Source: JALSJK01 sp964530345 (GTDB lineage: Bacteria; Pseudomonadota; Gammaproteobacteria; Methylococcales; Methylomonadaceae). From it: a DNA stretch of 27,076 nt. Below are positions 16,581 to 23,670 of the stretch, one piece after another; position 1 is the first letter of the stretch; each line of letters starts with the position of its first letter. Location: positions 1 to 27,076 of the forward strand of contig CAZGYJ010000018.1 of assembly GCA_964530345.1 (NCBI GenBank). The letters are read 5' to 3'. Made by a program: the position numbers and the translations under genes. The notes below the pieces were generated by a model. The model made no database searches. It had not been told where the DNA came from and saw only the letters and a program-made list of their open reading frames with translations.

Positions 16581-16586
16581 TATAAT
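16581..16586 (+). promoter_or_regulatory. candidate -10 element of the succinate dehydrogenase operon
   Basis: A perfect TATAAT lies 40 nt before the small SDHAF4-type gene, in the gap after the PilZ gene. The -35 region at the proper distance is only TGGGTA or ATGGGT, so the match is one-sided. Its place directly before the first gene of the operon is the main support. Confidence 0.35.
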
Positions 16587-16626
16587 AGAATTTTGATAGC
16601 AATTAGCTTCTTCCCGCAAATAATTA

Positions 16627-16797
16627 ATGATGAATTCGGAAAGCCTCAAAAAAAATGATACCCCTTCTGATTCTGATGAGTTGCAATCAGAAAAATCAGT
16701 TGAAACCAATTTGATTAGAGAGATTGGCGGTATCGAAGGGCCTGAGCCTACACGTTATGGTGATTGGGAGAAAAAGGGTCGCTGCATTGATTTTTGA
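16627..16797 (+). CDS. SDHAF4-type succinate dehydrogenase assembly factor (DUF1674)
   Basis: This 56-codon frame carries the DUF1674/SDHAF4 signature at its C-terminal end: GGIEGPEPTRYGDWEKKG followed by RCIDF and the stop. In eukaryotes SDHAF4 binds the FAD-loaded SdhA subunit and protects it before assembly of the complex; a like role here is inferred from family and place. The N-terminal half is polar and probably disordered. Two in-frame ATGs (16627 and 16630) are possible and neither has a strong ribosome-binding site. It lies 58 bp before sdhC on the same strand and probably opens the sdh operon. Confidence 0.85.
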   Translation: MMNSESLKKNDTPSDSDELQSEKSVETNLIREIGGIEGPEPTRYGDWEKKGRCIDF

Positions 16798-16855
16798 TGC
16801 CCTTAATAACAAAACCCTATTAAACTAACTTTAACAATATATTATATATGTGCGC

Positions 16856-17233
16856 ATGATGAATAATAGCAGCAGACCACTATCACCTCATCTACAAGTC
16901 TATAAATTACCATTGACGGGTATTATTTCTATTACTCATCGTATGACAGGAGTCATGTTATCAATTGGCCTTGTATTTTTTGTTTGTATTCTTTGGGATA
17001 TTGTAGAAGGCGAGCTGGCCTTTGCAGAATTACAGAAAACATTAGATTTTTGGCTGTTCAAATTGATCTATTGGGGGTTTGTTTTTGCCCTGTTTTTTCA
17101 TTTGTGTCATGGGGTTCGGCATTTAATCTGGGATACAGGAAAAGGATTTGAACTCGAAACCATGAATCTATATGCTGCTATTGAATTGATAGCTTCAATC
17201 ATATTGACCATTGTTACACTTATTTTCATTTAA
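16856..17233 (+). CDS. sdhC: succinate dehydrogenase cytochrome b556 subunit SdhC
   Basis: SdhC is one of the two membrane anchors of complex II and carries a heme b ligand. The protein has the family signature RPLSPHLQVYK near the N-terminus, then SITHRMTG, three membrane helices and the heme-binding region FHLCHGVRHLIWDTG. Possible starts are GTG at 16850 and ATGs at 16856 and 16859; most homologs begin a few residues before RPLSPHL, so an ATG is likelier. No strong ribosome-binding site is visible. sdhD follows 9 bp after the stop. Confidence 0.95.
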   Translation: MMNNSSRPLSPHLQVYKLPLTGIISITHRMTGVMLSIGLVFFVCILWDIVEGELAFAELQKTLDFWLFKLIYWGFVFALFFHLCHGVRHLIWDTGKGFELETMNLYAAIELIASIILTIVTLIFI

Positions 17234-17242
17234 GGAACATTT

Positions 17243-17623
17243 ATGGATTATCAATCGCCTTTGGCAAAAGTACATGGCCTTGGGTCGGCAAAATCAGGCA
17301 CCCATCATTGGTGGCTTCAAAGAATAACTGCGGTAGCATTAATCCCGCTATCATTTTGGCCCATTGTATTACTTGATTTAAGTTTTGAAGCTTCTTATCA
17401 GGAAACAGTAACATGGCTGGCATCACCTTTAAATTCCATTTGTATGGTTTTTTGGATTCTTTCTGTGTTTTATCATGCAGTATTAGGATTGCAGGTTGTC
17501 ATTGAGGATTATGTGTCATCGGAGAAGTGGAGAATTATCACAATTTTGGGCACCTACCTGATTTTTTTCTTTTTAATGTTGGCAGCAATCATTGCTGTCT
17601 TGCGTATTATTCTGGCAGGCTAA
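17243..17623 (+). CDS. sdhD: succinate dehydrogenase membrane anchor subunit SdhD
   Basis: SdhD is the second membrane anchor of complex II. The 126-aa protein has the N-terminal GLGSAKSGTHHWWLQRITA motif, three membrane helices and the heme/quinone region FYHAVLGLQVVIEDYV. A strong ribosome-binding site (TAAGGAAC) overlaps the sdhC stop codon. sdhA begins 3 bp after the stop. Length and motif order are those of the proteobacterial SdhD family. Confidence 0.95.
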   Translation: MDYQSPLAKVHGLGSAKSGTHHWWLQRITAVALIPLSFWPIVLLDLSFEASYQETVTWLASPLNSICMVFWILSVFYHAVLGLQVVIEDYVSSEKWRIITILGTYLIFFFLMLAAIIAVLRIILAG

Positions 17624-17626
17624 TTA

Positions 17627-19411
17627 ATGGATTCTGATTATAAAATTATTGAACATAGCTATGATGTTATTGTTGTTGGTGCTGGTGGAGCAGGGTTACG
17701 AGCAACATTCGGTATGGCAGAAAAAAACCTGAAAACAGCCTGTATTACCAAGGTTTTCCCAACCAGGAGTCACACTGTTGCTGCGCAAGGTGGCATTAGT
17801 GCTGCATTAGGCAATATGGGAGAGGATGATTGGCGTTTTCATATGTATGATACCGTCAAAGGTTCAGACTGGTTAGGAGATCAGGATGCTATTGAATATA
17901 TGTGCCGGGAAGCTATTCCAGCAATCATTGAATTGGAACACTACGGTGTTCCCTTTTCCAGAACTCCGGAAGGCAAAATTTATCAACGGGCCTTTGGTGG
18001 TATGTCCACACATTATGGTAAGGGCCTAGCACAAAGAACCTGTGCGGCTGCAGACGTGACCGGTCATGCGATTTTGCATACTTTATATCAACAGGCTCTT
18101 AAACATAATGCTGAATTTTATGTCGAATATATTGTGCTTGATCTGATTATGGACAGTGATGGCTGTCGAGGTGTTTTGGCTTGGTGTTTAGACGATGGCA
18201 CATTACATCTTTTTAAGGCCCATATGACAGTTTTAGCGACAGGTGGATATGGACGCAGTTATTTTTCCTGTACTTCAGCCCATACGGTTACCGGTGATGG
18301 TAATGCCATGGTTCTAAGAGCGGGTCTACCATTACAGGATATGGAATTTGTTCAGTTTCATCCGACTGGTATTTATGGTTCGGGTTGTTTGATTACGGAG
18401 GGTGTTCGGGGAGAAGGGGGATATTTAACCAATTCCGAAGGCGAACGTTTTATGGAGCGATATGCACCTTCTGCAAAAGATCTGGCTTCAAGAGATGTGG
18501 TCAGTCGGGCGATCACCATTGAAATTAATGAAGGACGTGGCGTAGGCCCTGAAAAAGATCATGTGTATTTGCATATTGAGCACCTTGATTCCGCCATTAT
18601 CCATGAACGATTACCTGGTATTGCTGAAACAGCCAGAATTTTTGCGGGTGTTGATGTTACTAAAGAACCTATTCCCGTATTACCGACTGTTCATTACAAT
18701 ATGGGTGGTATTCCAACCAACTATCACGGTGAAGTTGTCACTTTGCATGAAGATAACCCGGATACTGTTGTACCAGGTTTGATGGCCATTGGTGAAACGG
18801 CATGTGTTTCAGTCCATGGTGCCAATCGATTAGGCTCCAACTCTCTACTTGACCTGGTTGTATTTGGTCGGGCGGCTGCCATTCGGTGTTCAGAAATCAT
18901 CAACCCAGGTGAAGAACATAAACCTTTGTCTGAAAATGTCTGTGACAATGCTATCGCTCGTTTTGACAGAATCAGAAATGCAAATGGCAGTCGAAAAACA
19001 TCAGAAATACGCTTGGAAATGCAAAAAGTCATGCAAGCTAAGGCAGCCGTATTCCGAACAGGTGAAACTTTGGATGAAGGTATTGAATTTATGCAAGGCA
19101 TTAGAGAATCCTTTGCCGATGTTCATGTGACAGACAAATCTTTGATTTGGAATACTGATCTGGTTGAAACGCTGGAACTTGATAATTTGCTCAGTCAGGC
19201 AATGGTGACTATCGCTTCAGCAGGTAATAGAACCGAAAGTAGAGGAGGGCATGCCAGAGAGGATTTTCCAAAACGCGATGATGAAAATTGGTTAAAACAC
19301 ACTCTGACTTGGTTGCCCAATGACAAGATCAGGTTCGATTATCGGCCTGTCCATCTTTTTACATTAACTGATGATGTCGAAGTTATCCCGCCGAAAGAGA
19401 GGGTTTATTAA
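17627..19411 (+). CDS. sdhA: succinate dehydrogenase flavoprotein subunit SdhA
   Basis: SdhA oxidises succinate to fumarate with covalently bound FAD, at the crossing of the TCA cycle and the respiratory chain. The 594-aa protein (588 in E. coli) has the dinucleotide motif VVGAGGAGLRA (about 17-27), the FAD-attachment His49 in RSHTVAAQGG, the substrate motif QFHPTGIYGSG, and the C-terminal RTESRGGHAREDFPKRDD. All core active-site segments are present. The last base of its stop is the first base of sdhB. Confidence 0.98.
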   Translation: MDSDYKIIEHSYDVIVVGAGGAGLRATFGMAEKNLKTACITKVFPTRSHTVAAQGGISAALGNMGEDDWRFHMYDTVKGSDWLGDQDAIEYMCREAIPAIIELEHYGVPFSRTPEGKIYQRAFGGMSTHYGKGLAQRTCAAADVTGHAILHTLYQQALKHNAEFYVEYIVLDLIMDSDGCRGVLAWCLDDGTLHLFKAHMTVLATGGYGRSYFSCTSAHTVTGDGNAMVLRAGLPLQDMEFVQFHPTGIYGSGCLITEGVRGEGGYLTNSEGERFMERYAPSAKDLASRDVVSRAITIEINEGRGVGPEKDHVYLHIEHLDSAIIHERLPGIAETARIFAGVDVTKEPIPVLPTVHYNMGGIPTNYHGEVVTLHEDNPDTVVPGLMAIGETACVSVHGANRLGSNSLLDLVVFGRAAAIRCSEIINPGEEHKPLSENVCDNAIARFDRIRNANGSRKTSEIRLEMQKVMQAKAAVFRTGETLDEGIEFMQGIRESFADVHVTDKSLIWNTDLVETLELDNLLSQAMVTIASAGNRTESRGGHAREDFPKRDDENWLKHTLTWLPNDKIRFDYRPVHLFTLTDDVEVIPPKERVY

Positions 19412-20190
19412 TGGTTGAATTTACGCTGCCAAAAAATTCGGTTTTAGTTAAAGGAAAAACCTTTAAAGCACCTTCGGAAGCTACCAATATTCGACGTTTT
19501 GAAGTCTATCGTTGGGAACCCGAGTCTGGACAGAACCCACGTATCGATACTTATGAAATAGATCTAGATGACTGTGGACCAATGCTTTTGGATGCCATCA
19601 TCAAAATAAAAAATGAAATCGATTCAACAGTTTCTTTCCGTCGGTCATGCCGTGAAGGGGTATGCGGTTCTTGCGCAATGAACATCAATGGTAAAAATAC
19701 ATTGGCGTGCATTAAAGCTATCGACTCATATAAGGGAACTATTAAAATATTTCCACTTCCGCATATGTCGGTTGTGAAAGATTTGGTTGTCGACATGACC
19801 AACTTTTTTGCTCAGTATGCTTCTATCAAGCCCTGGATTGAAACACAGACTCCAGCTCCTTCAGACCGGGAAAGATTACAAAGTAAAGAAGAAAGGCTCA
19901 AATTGGATGGTCTCTATGAATGCGTTTTATGTGCTTGTTGTTCAACCAGTTGCCCTAGTTATTGGTGGAATAGTGAACGTTATCTAGGCCCAGCCATTTT
20001 ATTACAGGCTTATCGTTGGCTGGTCGATACTCGTGATGAAAATACTGGTGAGCGACTTGATGAACTGGAAGATCCGTTTAAACTGTATCGTTGCCATACT
20101 ATTATGAATTGCACTGACACATGTCCGAAAGGCTTGAATCCGGCAAAGGCCATTGCTGAAATCAAGAAAATGCTAATTCTGCGGCAATAA
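19411..20190 (+). CDS. sdhB: succinate dehydrogenase iron-sulfur subunit SdhB
   Basis: SdhB passes electrons from FAD to quinone through three iron-sulfur clusters. In this 259-aa protein the [2Fe-2S] ligands are C80, C85, C88 and C100 (SCREGVCGSCAM). The second cluster region is C171, C174, C177 (CVLCACC) with C181, and the third is C228, C234 and C238 (RCHTIMNCTDTCPKG). It is about 20 residues longer at the N-terminus than E. coli SdhB, which fits the longer variant of the family. The start overlaps the sdhA stop (TAATG). sdhE follows 13 bp later. Confidence 0.98.
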   Translation: MVEFTLPKNSVLVKGKTFKAPSEATNIRRFEVYRWEPESGQNPRIDTYEIDLDDCGPMLLDAIIKIKNEIDSTVSFRRSCREGVCGSCAMNINGKNTLACIKAIDSYKGTIKIFPLPHMSVVKDLVVDMTNFFAQYASIKPWIETQTPAPSDRERLQSKEERLKLDGLYECVLCACCSTSCPSYWWNSERYLGPAILLQAYRWLVDTRDENTGERLDELEDPFKLYRCHTIMNCTDTCPKGLNPAKAIAEIKKMLILRQ

Positions 20191-20203
20191 TTTTTTTCAG
20201 CTA

Positions 20204-20446
20204 ATGGAACATTTTTCCAGATTAAAATGGCAGTGCCGTCGAGGGACACTGGAATTAGATATATTGCTGGCCAGATATTTAGAAACCTGTTTTGAAAATG
20301 CAGAACAGATGGAAAAGATTGAATTTTTGAAATTATTAGAACTGGAAGATACGGAATTATTGCCTTTTTTAATGGGGCAACAGGTTCCGAAAGCTATTTC
20401 TATGAAAAATTTGGTTAAAAAAATTAGAGGTTTATCGCCAAATTAA
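20204..20446 (+). CDS. sdhE: FAD assembly factor SdhE (SDHAF2 family)
   Basis: SdhE binds SdhA and promotes covalent attachment of FAD. The 80-aa protein has the diagnostic RGxxE motif as R13-G14-T-L-E17 (CRRGTLELD), followed by the helical pattern of the family, including FLKLLELEDTELLPFLMG. It sits 13 bp after sdhB on the same strand and closes the operon that begins with the SDHAF4-type gene. It is convergent with the hydrolase gene 29 bp downstream. Confidence 0.95.
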   Translation: MEHFSRLKWQCRRGTLELDILLARYLETCFENAEQMEKIEFLKLLELEDTELLPFLMGQQVPKAISMKNLVKKIRGLSPN

Positions 20447-20475
20447 CCACAAAATTTTTTTATTCCTAATAGTTT

Positions 20476-21051
20476 TCAGACAATATTTTTACAAATATCT
20501 TCGGCCAGAGGTTTATGAAATAACATTTGCAGATGAAATAGGCAATAATACTTTTTATTGTTGGCAATTTTCCAAACTGAGCTTGAGGCAGGAATGATCA
20601 TTTGATCAAAAGGTGTCCAGTAGGAATAAACAGAAATATTCTGATAGAGTTCTTCCCCTTGTTCCAGATTATCTAAAAAATCATTACTTGGTCGTAACTG
20701 TTTCGTTCCTTTTCCTGGATATAAATAAGCCAAATAACTTCCATGGTGAGGCGAAGAAATAGTAATGAATGATCGAATTCTTTTGTGACCTTCAAGGCTC
20801 TGTAAATAATAACGTGCCACAATTCCACCCATGCTAAAACCAATCAAAGTGATTTTTTTGGTTTCTCCATATTCATTATTAATCGCCTTTTTTAATTGTA
20901 ACGCCCAGTTTTCAATGCCTTTTCGACCATCTAGTGGCTTTAAGTCTGGCGCAAAACACTTCAACCCCTTTGATTCTAATATTTTTTTCAGGCTATAAAA
21001 AACATAACTCGAATTAAAAATTCCATGCACCAGAACTATTGATTGTGACAT
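20476..21051 (-). CDS. alpha/beta hydrolase (lipase/esterase-like)
   Basis: The 191-aa protein is a compact alpha/beta hydrolase. The oxyanion motif VHGIFNSS is at residues 8-15 and the nucleophile elbow GFSMGG has S73. A likely catalytic Asp is D149 (YWTPFDQMI) and a likely His is H173 (CLFHLQMLFHKPL; H179 is an alternative). The layout resembles small lipase-like proteins with the PHHGS segment after strand 6. No signal peptide is seen, so it is probably cytoplasmic. The substrate is unknown. Convergent with sdhE, divergent from the CAP-domain gene. Confidence 0.88.
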   Translation of the reverse strand: MSQSIVLVHGIFNSSYVFYSLKKILESKGLKCFAPDLKPLDGRKGIENWALQLKKAINNEYGETKKITLIGFSMGGIVARYYLQSLEGHKRIRSFITISSPHHGSYLAYLYPGKGTKQLRPSNDFLDNLEQGEELYQNISVYSYWTPFDQMIIPASSSVWKIANNKKYYCLFHLQMLFHKPLAEDICKNIV

Positions 21052-21153
21052 TTAAAGCTTTGCATTAAGTTTGGTTAAAGAAAATATATTGTATAATTTC
21101 TGTGCATTGATTGTTTTCGTGGGCGTTACGATAAGACTATGTCGTACTTTTTT

Positions 21154-21170
21154 TCCTATTGCAAATAGGA
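21154..21170. repeat. inverted repeat in divergent promoter region
   Basis: TCCTATT-GCA-AATAGGA is a perfect 7-bp inverted repeat in the 236-bp gap between the divergent hydrolase and CAP-protein genes. Its place suggests an operator or a leader hairpin, but a chance palindrome in AT-rich DNA is possible. A T-run lies just before it on the plus strand, which is the wrong side for a terminator of either gene. Confidence 0.3.
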
Positions 21171-21287
21171 TGACAATTACACAGAGTTTTTGGTTAAATT
21201 TATTGCAATACGATAGCAAAAATGTAACAGCGTAGTTATTAAATAACTGAAAAAAACTTTGACATAAATAGAGGAGATTTTAACAAA

Positions 21288-22244
21288 ATGGGAATTAACA
21301 CAAAACTTGTTGCCGGTTTGGCGCTAACTATCGTCGCACAACAATCAGGTGCGGCTACCATTAGTTCGTTTGATCAATATACCCTGGAATTACTTAATCA
21401 AATGCGTGCAAATCCGCAAGCTGCAGCTGACACCTACCTTTCAGGTAATCTAAATGAGGGTTTGTCGGCAGGGACAATCAGTTCAACAGCGAAACAGCCA
21501 TTAGCCTGGGATCTAAATCTGGTAGCTTCCGCACAAGGTCATACCTCTGACATGATCAGCAACAATTTTTTTAATCATACAGGGAGTGATGGACGCTCTC
21601 CTTTTCAAAGAATGAACGATGCAGGCTATAATTTTCAGACTGCTGGGGAAAATCTGTCAACACGCGGGGATTCTACATTAACAGCAATTACTGCTGAATT
21701 GACTAAGCAGATGAATATTGATTTGTTTGTTGATTCTGGTGTTGCGGGGCGTGGGCATCGAACTAGTATGCTTAATAATAATTTTGAATCAGTAGGCATA
21801 AGCAATGGCTTTAGTTCTGCATATACTCCATTGGGTGGACTTCCTGGTGGCGTTGTTACTGTTGATTTTGGAGCTAATAGTAATGGAGCCTTTTTAACCG
21901 GTGTTGCCTATAATGACCTTGACTCTGACAATTTTTATTCGCCTGGTGAAGGACTGGGGGGATTGAATGTTGTTGTCTTTGAAGCTGGTACTGAGAATAT
22001 CGTTGCTTCAACAACCACATTGGATGCTGGTGGCTATACACTGGATTTAGGGAATGGTCTTTATGACCTGGAAATTACTGGAGATCTTGGGCGTGTATTT
22101 GAGCAGGGCATAGTTTTAGGAAATGAGAATATCAAGATTGACTACAATAATTATAATGTCAGTGCGGTTCCGGTTCCGGCAGCTATCTGGCTTTTTGCTA
22201 GCAGTTTGATCGGATTTGGGGTTTTTTCAAAGCGCCGCATCTAG
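21288..22244 (+). CDS. secreted CAP-domain protein with VPxPA-type PEP-CTERM sorting tail
   Basis: The 318-aa protein has a signal peptide (about 1-23, ending QQSGAA) and a CAP/SCP (PR-1-like) domain at about 30-200 with its cavity residues H85, H97, E121 and H157. A short SdrD-B-like beta domain follows (about 203-265) with a DLDSDNFYSPGE loop that may bind calcium. The C-terminal tail VPVPAAIWLFASSLIGFG plus KRR matches the VPLPA variant of PEP-CTERM sorting signals, which are cut and anchored by exosortase in exopolysaccharide producers. A GAGGAG lies 11 nt before the ATG, and an intrinsic terminator follows. Bacterial CAP proteins have no settled function. Divergent from the hydrolase gene. 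Confidence 0.9.
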   Translation: MGINTKLVAGLALTIVAQQSGAATISSFDQYTLELLNQMRANPQAAADTYLSGNLNEGLSAGTISSTAKQPLAWDLNLVASAQGHTSDMISNNFFNHTGSDGRSPFQRMNDAGYNFQTAGENLSTRGDSTLTAITAELTKQMNIDLFVDSGVAGRGHRTSMLNNNFESVGISNGFSSAYTPLGGLPGGVVTVDFGANSNGAFLTGVAYNDLDSDNFYSPGEGLGGLNVVVFEAGTENIVASTTTLDAGGYTLDLGNGLYDLEITGDLGRVFEQGIVLGNENIKIDYNNYNVSAVPVPAAIWLFASSLIGFGVFSKRRI

Positions 22245-22257
22245 AATATTAAAGTTG

Positions 22258-22297
22258 AACAAGAGCTTCCATATATATGGTAAGCTCTTGTTTTTTT
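22258..22297 (+). terminator. intrinsic terminator after the CAP/PEP-CTERM gene
   Basis: A perfect 11-bp stem, AACAAGAGCTT (22258-22268) against AAGCTCTTGTT (22282-22292), encloses the self-complementary CCATATATATGG and runs into TTTTTTT. It starts 13 nt after the stop codon. On the minus strand the arms give AACAAGAGCTT preceded by A-rich DNA, so it may also help end the convergent cyclic-nucleotide-fold gene that stops at 22305. Confidence 0.9.
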
Positions 22298-22304
22298 CAA
22301 TTGA

Positions 22305-22787
22305 TCAAGCAAGTTCTCTATCAATATTGTGGGCTTTCAATCCCCACCCCAGTAAATTAATAATACGTTTATTTCCCTCGCGAAGACGTGGTAATAATGC
22401 AGTCATCCAACTCTGAACAATCATGTATCCGATATCAGGGTGATTTTCAAAGAATGATTTTAGTTTCGTGACATCAACAATAGCTAATTGGCAAGAGCTG
22501 ATTGTTTTGACGGTAGCGCAATGCGGATGATCATCAAAAAAACAAAAATGACCAAATTCTTCCCCTTTTTTGAGCTGATAAAAGCCTGGAGAAATACGTT
22601 TACCATCTGCTATTTCTATATCGCCAGAAACCATTAGGTGACCATCTAAAACAACAAAAATTTGCTGATGTGATTCACCCTCAATGATAACTGTTTGATT
22701 GGCCTCAAATTGTTTAGTTTTCCAATGAATATTTTCTATAAACTCATTATGATCGAGCAGGTTTTTTAGTGTTTGATAATTTGACAT
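22305..22787 (-). CDS. cyclic-nucleotide-binding-fold (Crp-type effector domain) protein
   Basis: The 160-aa protein is a single CRP/cNMP-like beta-barrel domain (about 25-115: FEANQTVIIEGE, FVVLDGHLMVSG, LKKGEEFGHFCFFDD) followed by about 45 helical residues. No helix-turn-helix is present, so it is not a complete transcription factor. In the phosphate-binding cassette the usual FGE...PRSATV is FGH...PHCATV, so both the Glu that contacts ribose and the Arg that contacts phosphate are missing. It probably does not bind cAMP in the normal way. Convergent with the CAP-protein gene; its promoter region contains copy C of the 130-bp repeat. Confidence 0.85.
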   Translation of the reverse strand: MSNYQTLKNLLDHNEFIENIHWKTKQFEANQTVIIEGESHQQIFVVLDGHLMVSGDIEIADGKRISPGFYQLKKGEEFGHFCFFDDHPHCATVKTISSCQLAIVDVTKLKSFFENHPDIGYMIVQSWMTALLPRLREGNKRIINLLGWGLKAHNIDRELA

Positions 22788-22900
22788 AAAAACAATGACT
22801 TCAATGAAAATACACTGAGTATAGTGGGCTTACTGGCCTTGAGGTGAGAAATATCATGCAAATTTTGAAAATATTTTAGTATTGGAGATTAACTATTGTT

Positions 22901-23023
22901 ACTCTGAACACGGCAAAAAATTCTTACAAAATGGGTTAAAGATAAAAATTATCGAAAATACAATACCTTAAAACGCATGAGTGCGATAGAGAGTTATAGG
23001 TATATTTTTACAGTTTCAATAAT
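22901..23023 (-). repeat. dispersed ~130-bp intergenic repeat, copy C (inverted)
   Basis: Read on the minus strand this copy begins ATTATTGAAACT (23023 to 23012), as copy A does. It then has CTCTCTATCGCACTCATGCG (a weakened hairpin), AAGGTATTGTATTTTCGATA (near-identical to copy A at that place) and ends TAAGAATTTTTTGCCGTGTT followed by CAGAG. It occupies most of the 316-bp gap between the divergent cyclic-nucleotide-fold gene and the PNPOx-like gene, and its end box faces the former, 114 nt from its start. Nothing else was recognised in that gap. Confidence 0.65.
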
Positions 23024-23103
23024 AGATCTCCTTTTCTTCAATTTTTATCATGCGCAAAGCTTTTGCTATTGTAATGAGATTAAGATTCTTTAGGTTGAAA
23101 AAA

Positions 23104-23484
23104 ATGCAAAGACTGAATGATGAAATAAAAAAATTAATTGATGCCACGGAAGTTTTTCCTTTCGCCACTGCTTCAAATAATGGAATAGTTAATGTTGTAC
23201 CAATTAAATTTTTACAAGTTATTGATGATAAAACACTTTGGATCACTGACAATTATTTCGATAAAACATTGAATAATTTGCAAATTAATCCTCAAGCTGC
23301 CTTTTATATTTGGTCGCAGGAAATCAAAAAATCCTATCAGATTAAAGGAACTATTGAGATTTTTCAGTCAGGTGCAAATTATGAAAAAATGAAAAAATCT
23401 GTGAGAGAGATCAAATCGACATTACCGGCTAAGTCTCTTGTAGTTATGCATGTCACGGAAGTTTTTGATTGTATGCCCAAGTAA
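23104..23484 (+). CDS. pyridoxamine 5'-phosphate oxidase-family FMN-binding protein
   Basis: The protein is of the split-barrel flavin-binding type (PNPOx-like). With the chosen start it has 126 aa, with the characteristic pattern VFPFATASNNGIVNVVPIKF, then LWITDNYFDKTLNNLQINPQ and AAFYIW. Such small proteins bind FMN or F420-like cofactors; the substrate is unknown and this one is not the vitamin B6 enzyme PdxH. The frame is open 54 nt further upstream, but those 18 residues are basic, AT-driven and unlike the fold. AGG lies 9 nt before the chosen ATG. It stands alone, with repeats on both sides. Confidence 0.82.
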   Translation: MQRLNDEIKKLIDATEVFPFATASNNGIVNVVPIKFLQVIDDKTLWITDNYFDKTLNNLQINPQAAFYIWSQEIKKSYQIKGTIEIFQSGANYEKMKKSVREIKSTLPAKSLVVMHVTEVFDCMPK

Positions 23485-23519
23485 GAAAATTAGTAACTAC
23501 TCAGCGTATTGATAGTTTC

Positions 23520-23619
23520 AATATCAGTAACTTATTCCAGAAGACGCCGTAAATACATCCGTATAGGCTTGATTGTGTCATCCATGACACAGACACTTCT
23601 TACATAAGCTACTGATATT
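23520..23619. mobile_element. MITE-like element with 16-bp terminal inverted repeats
   Basis: Two arms, AATATCAGTAACTTAT (23520-23535) and ATAAGCTACTGATATT (23604-23619), are inverted copies with one mismatch. The inside holds GACGCCGTAAATACATCC and a TGTGTCATCCATGACACA hairpin (about 23575-23592), and too little room for a gene. The plan (TIRs, about 100 bp, no ORF) fits a miniature non-autonomous element or REP-like repeat. I see no convincing target-site duplication. It may also end transcription between the convergent PNPOx-like and prs-like genes. Confidence 0.55.
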
Positions 23620-23670
23620 TAATAATTTTAGTTAAATTAAATGCGCTGAATAGTTACGAAAATTATTGGT

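Noticed and set aside
18724..19101. 125-aa antisense frame within sdhA, and similar antisense frames in secD, tgt, hisS and the phosphorylase gene.
   Set aside because: They are shadows of strongly recognised coding sequences and show no family features.
21259..21264. TTGACA before the CAP-protein gene, looking like a -35 box.
   Set aside because: At normal spacing the -10 box would fall on or after the ribosome-binding site and start codon.
23050..23103. 18-residue basic N-terminal extension of the PNPOx-like protein.
   Set aside because: It is unlike the split-barrel fold start, and a better ribosome-binding site precedes the ATG at 23104.
1142..23619. Possibility that the repeats form a CRISPR array.
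   Set aside because: The copies are kilobases apart, in both orientations, with no regular spacers and no cas genes.
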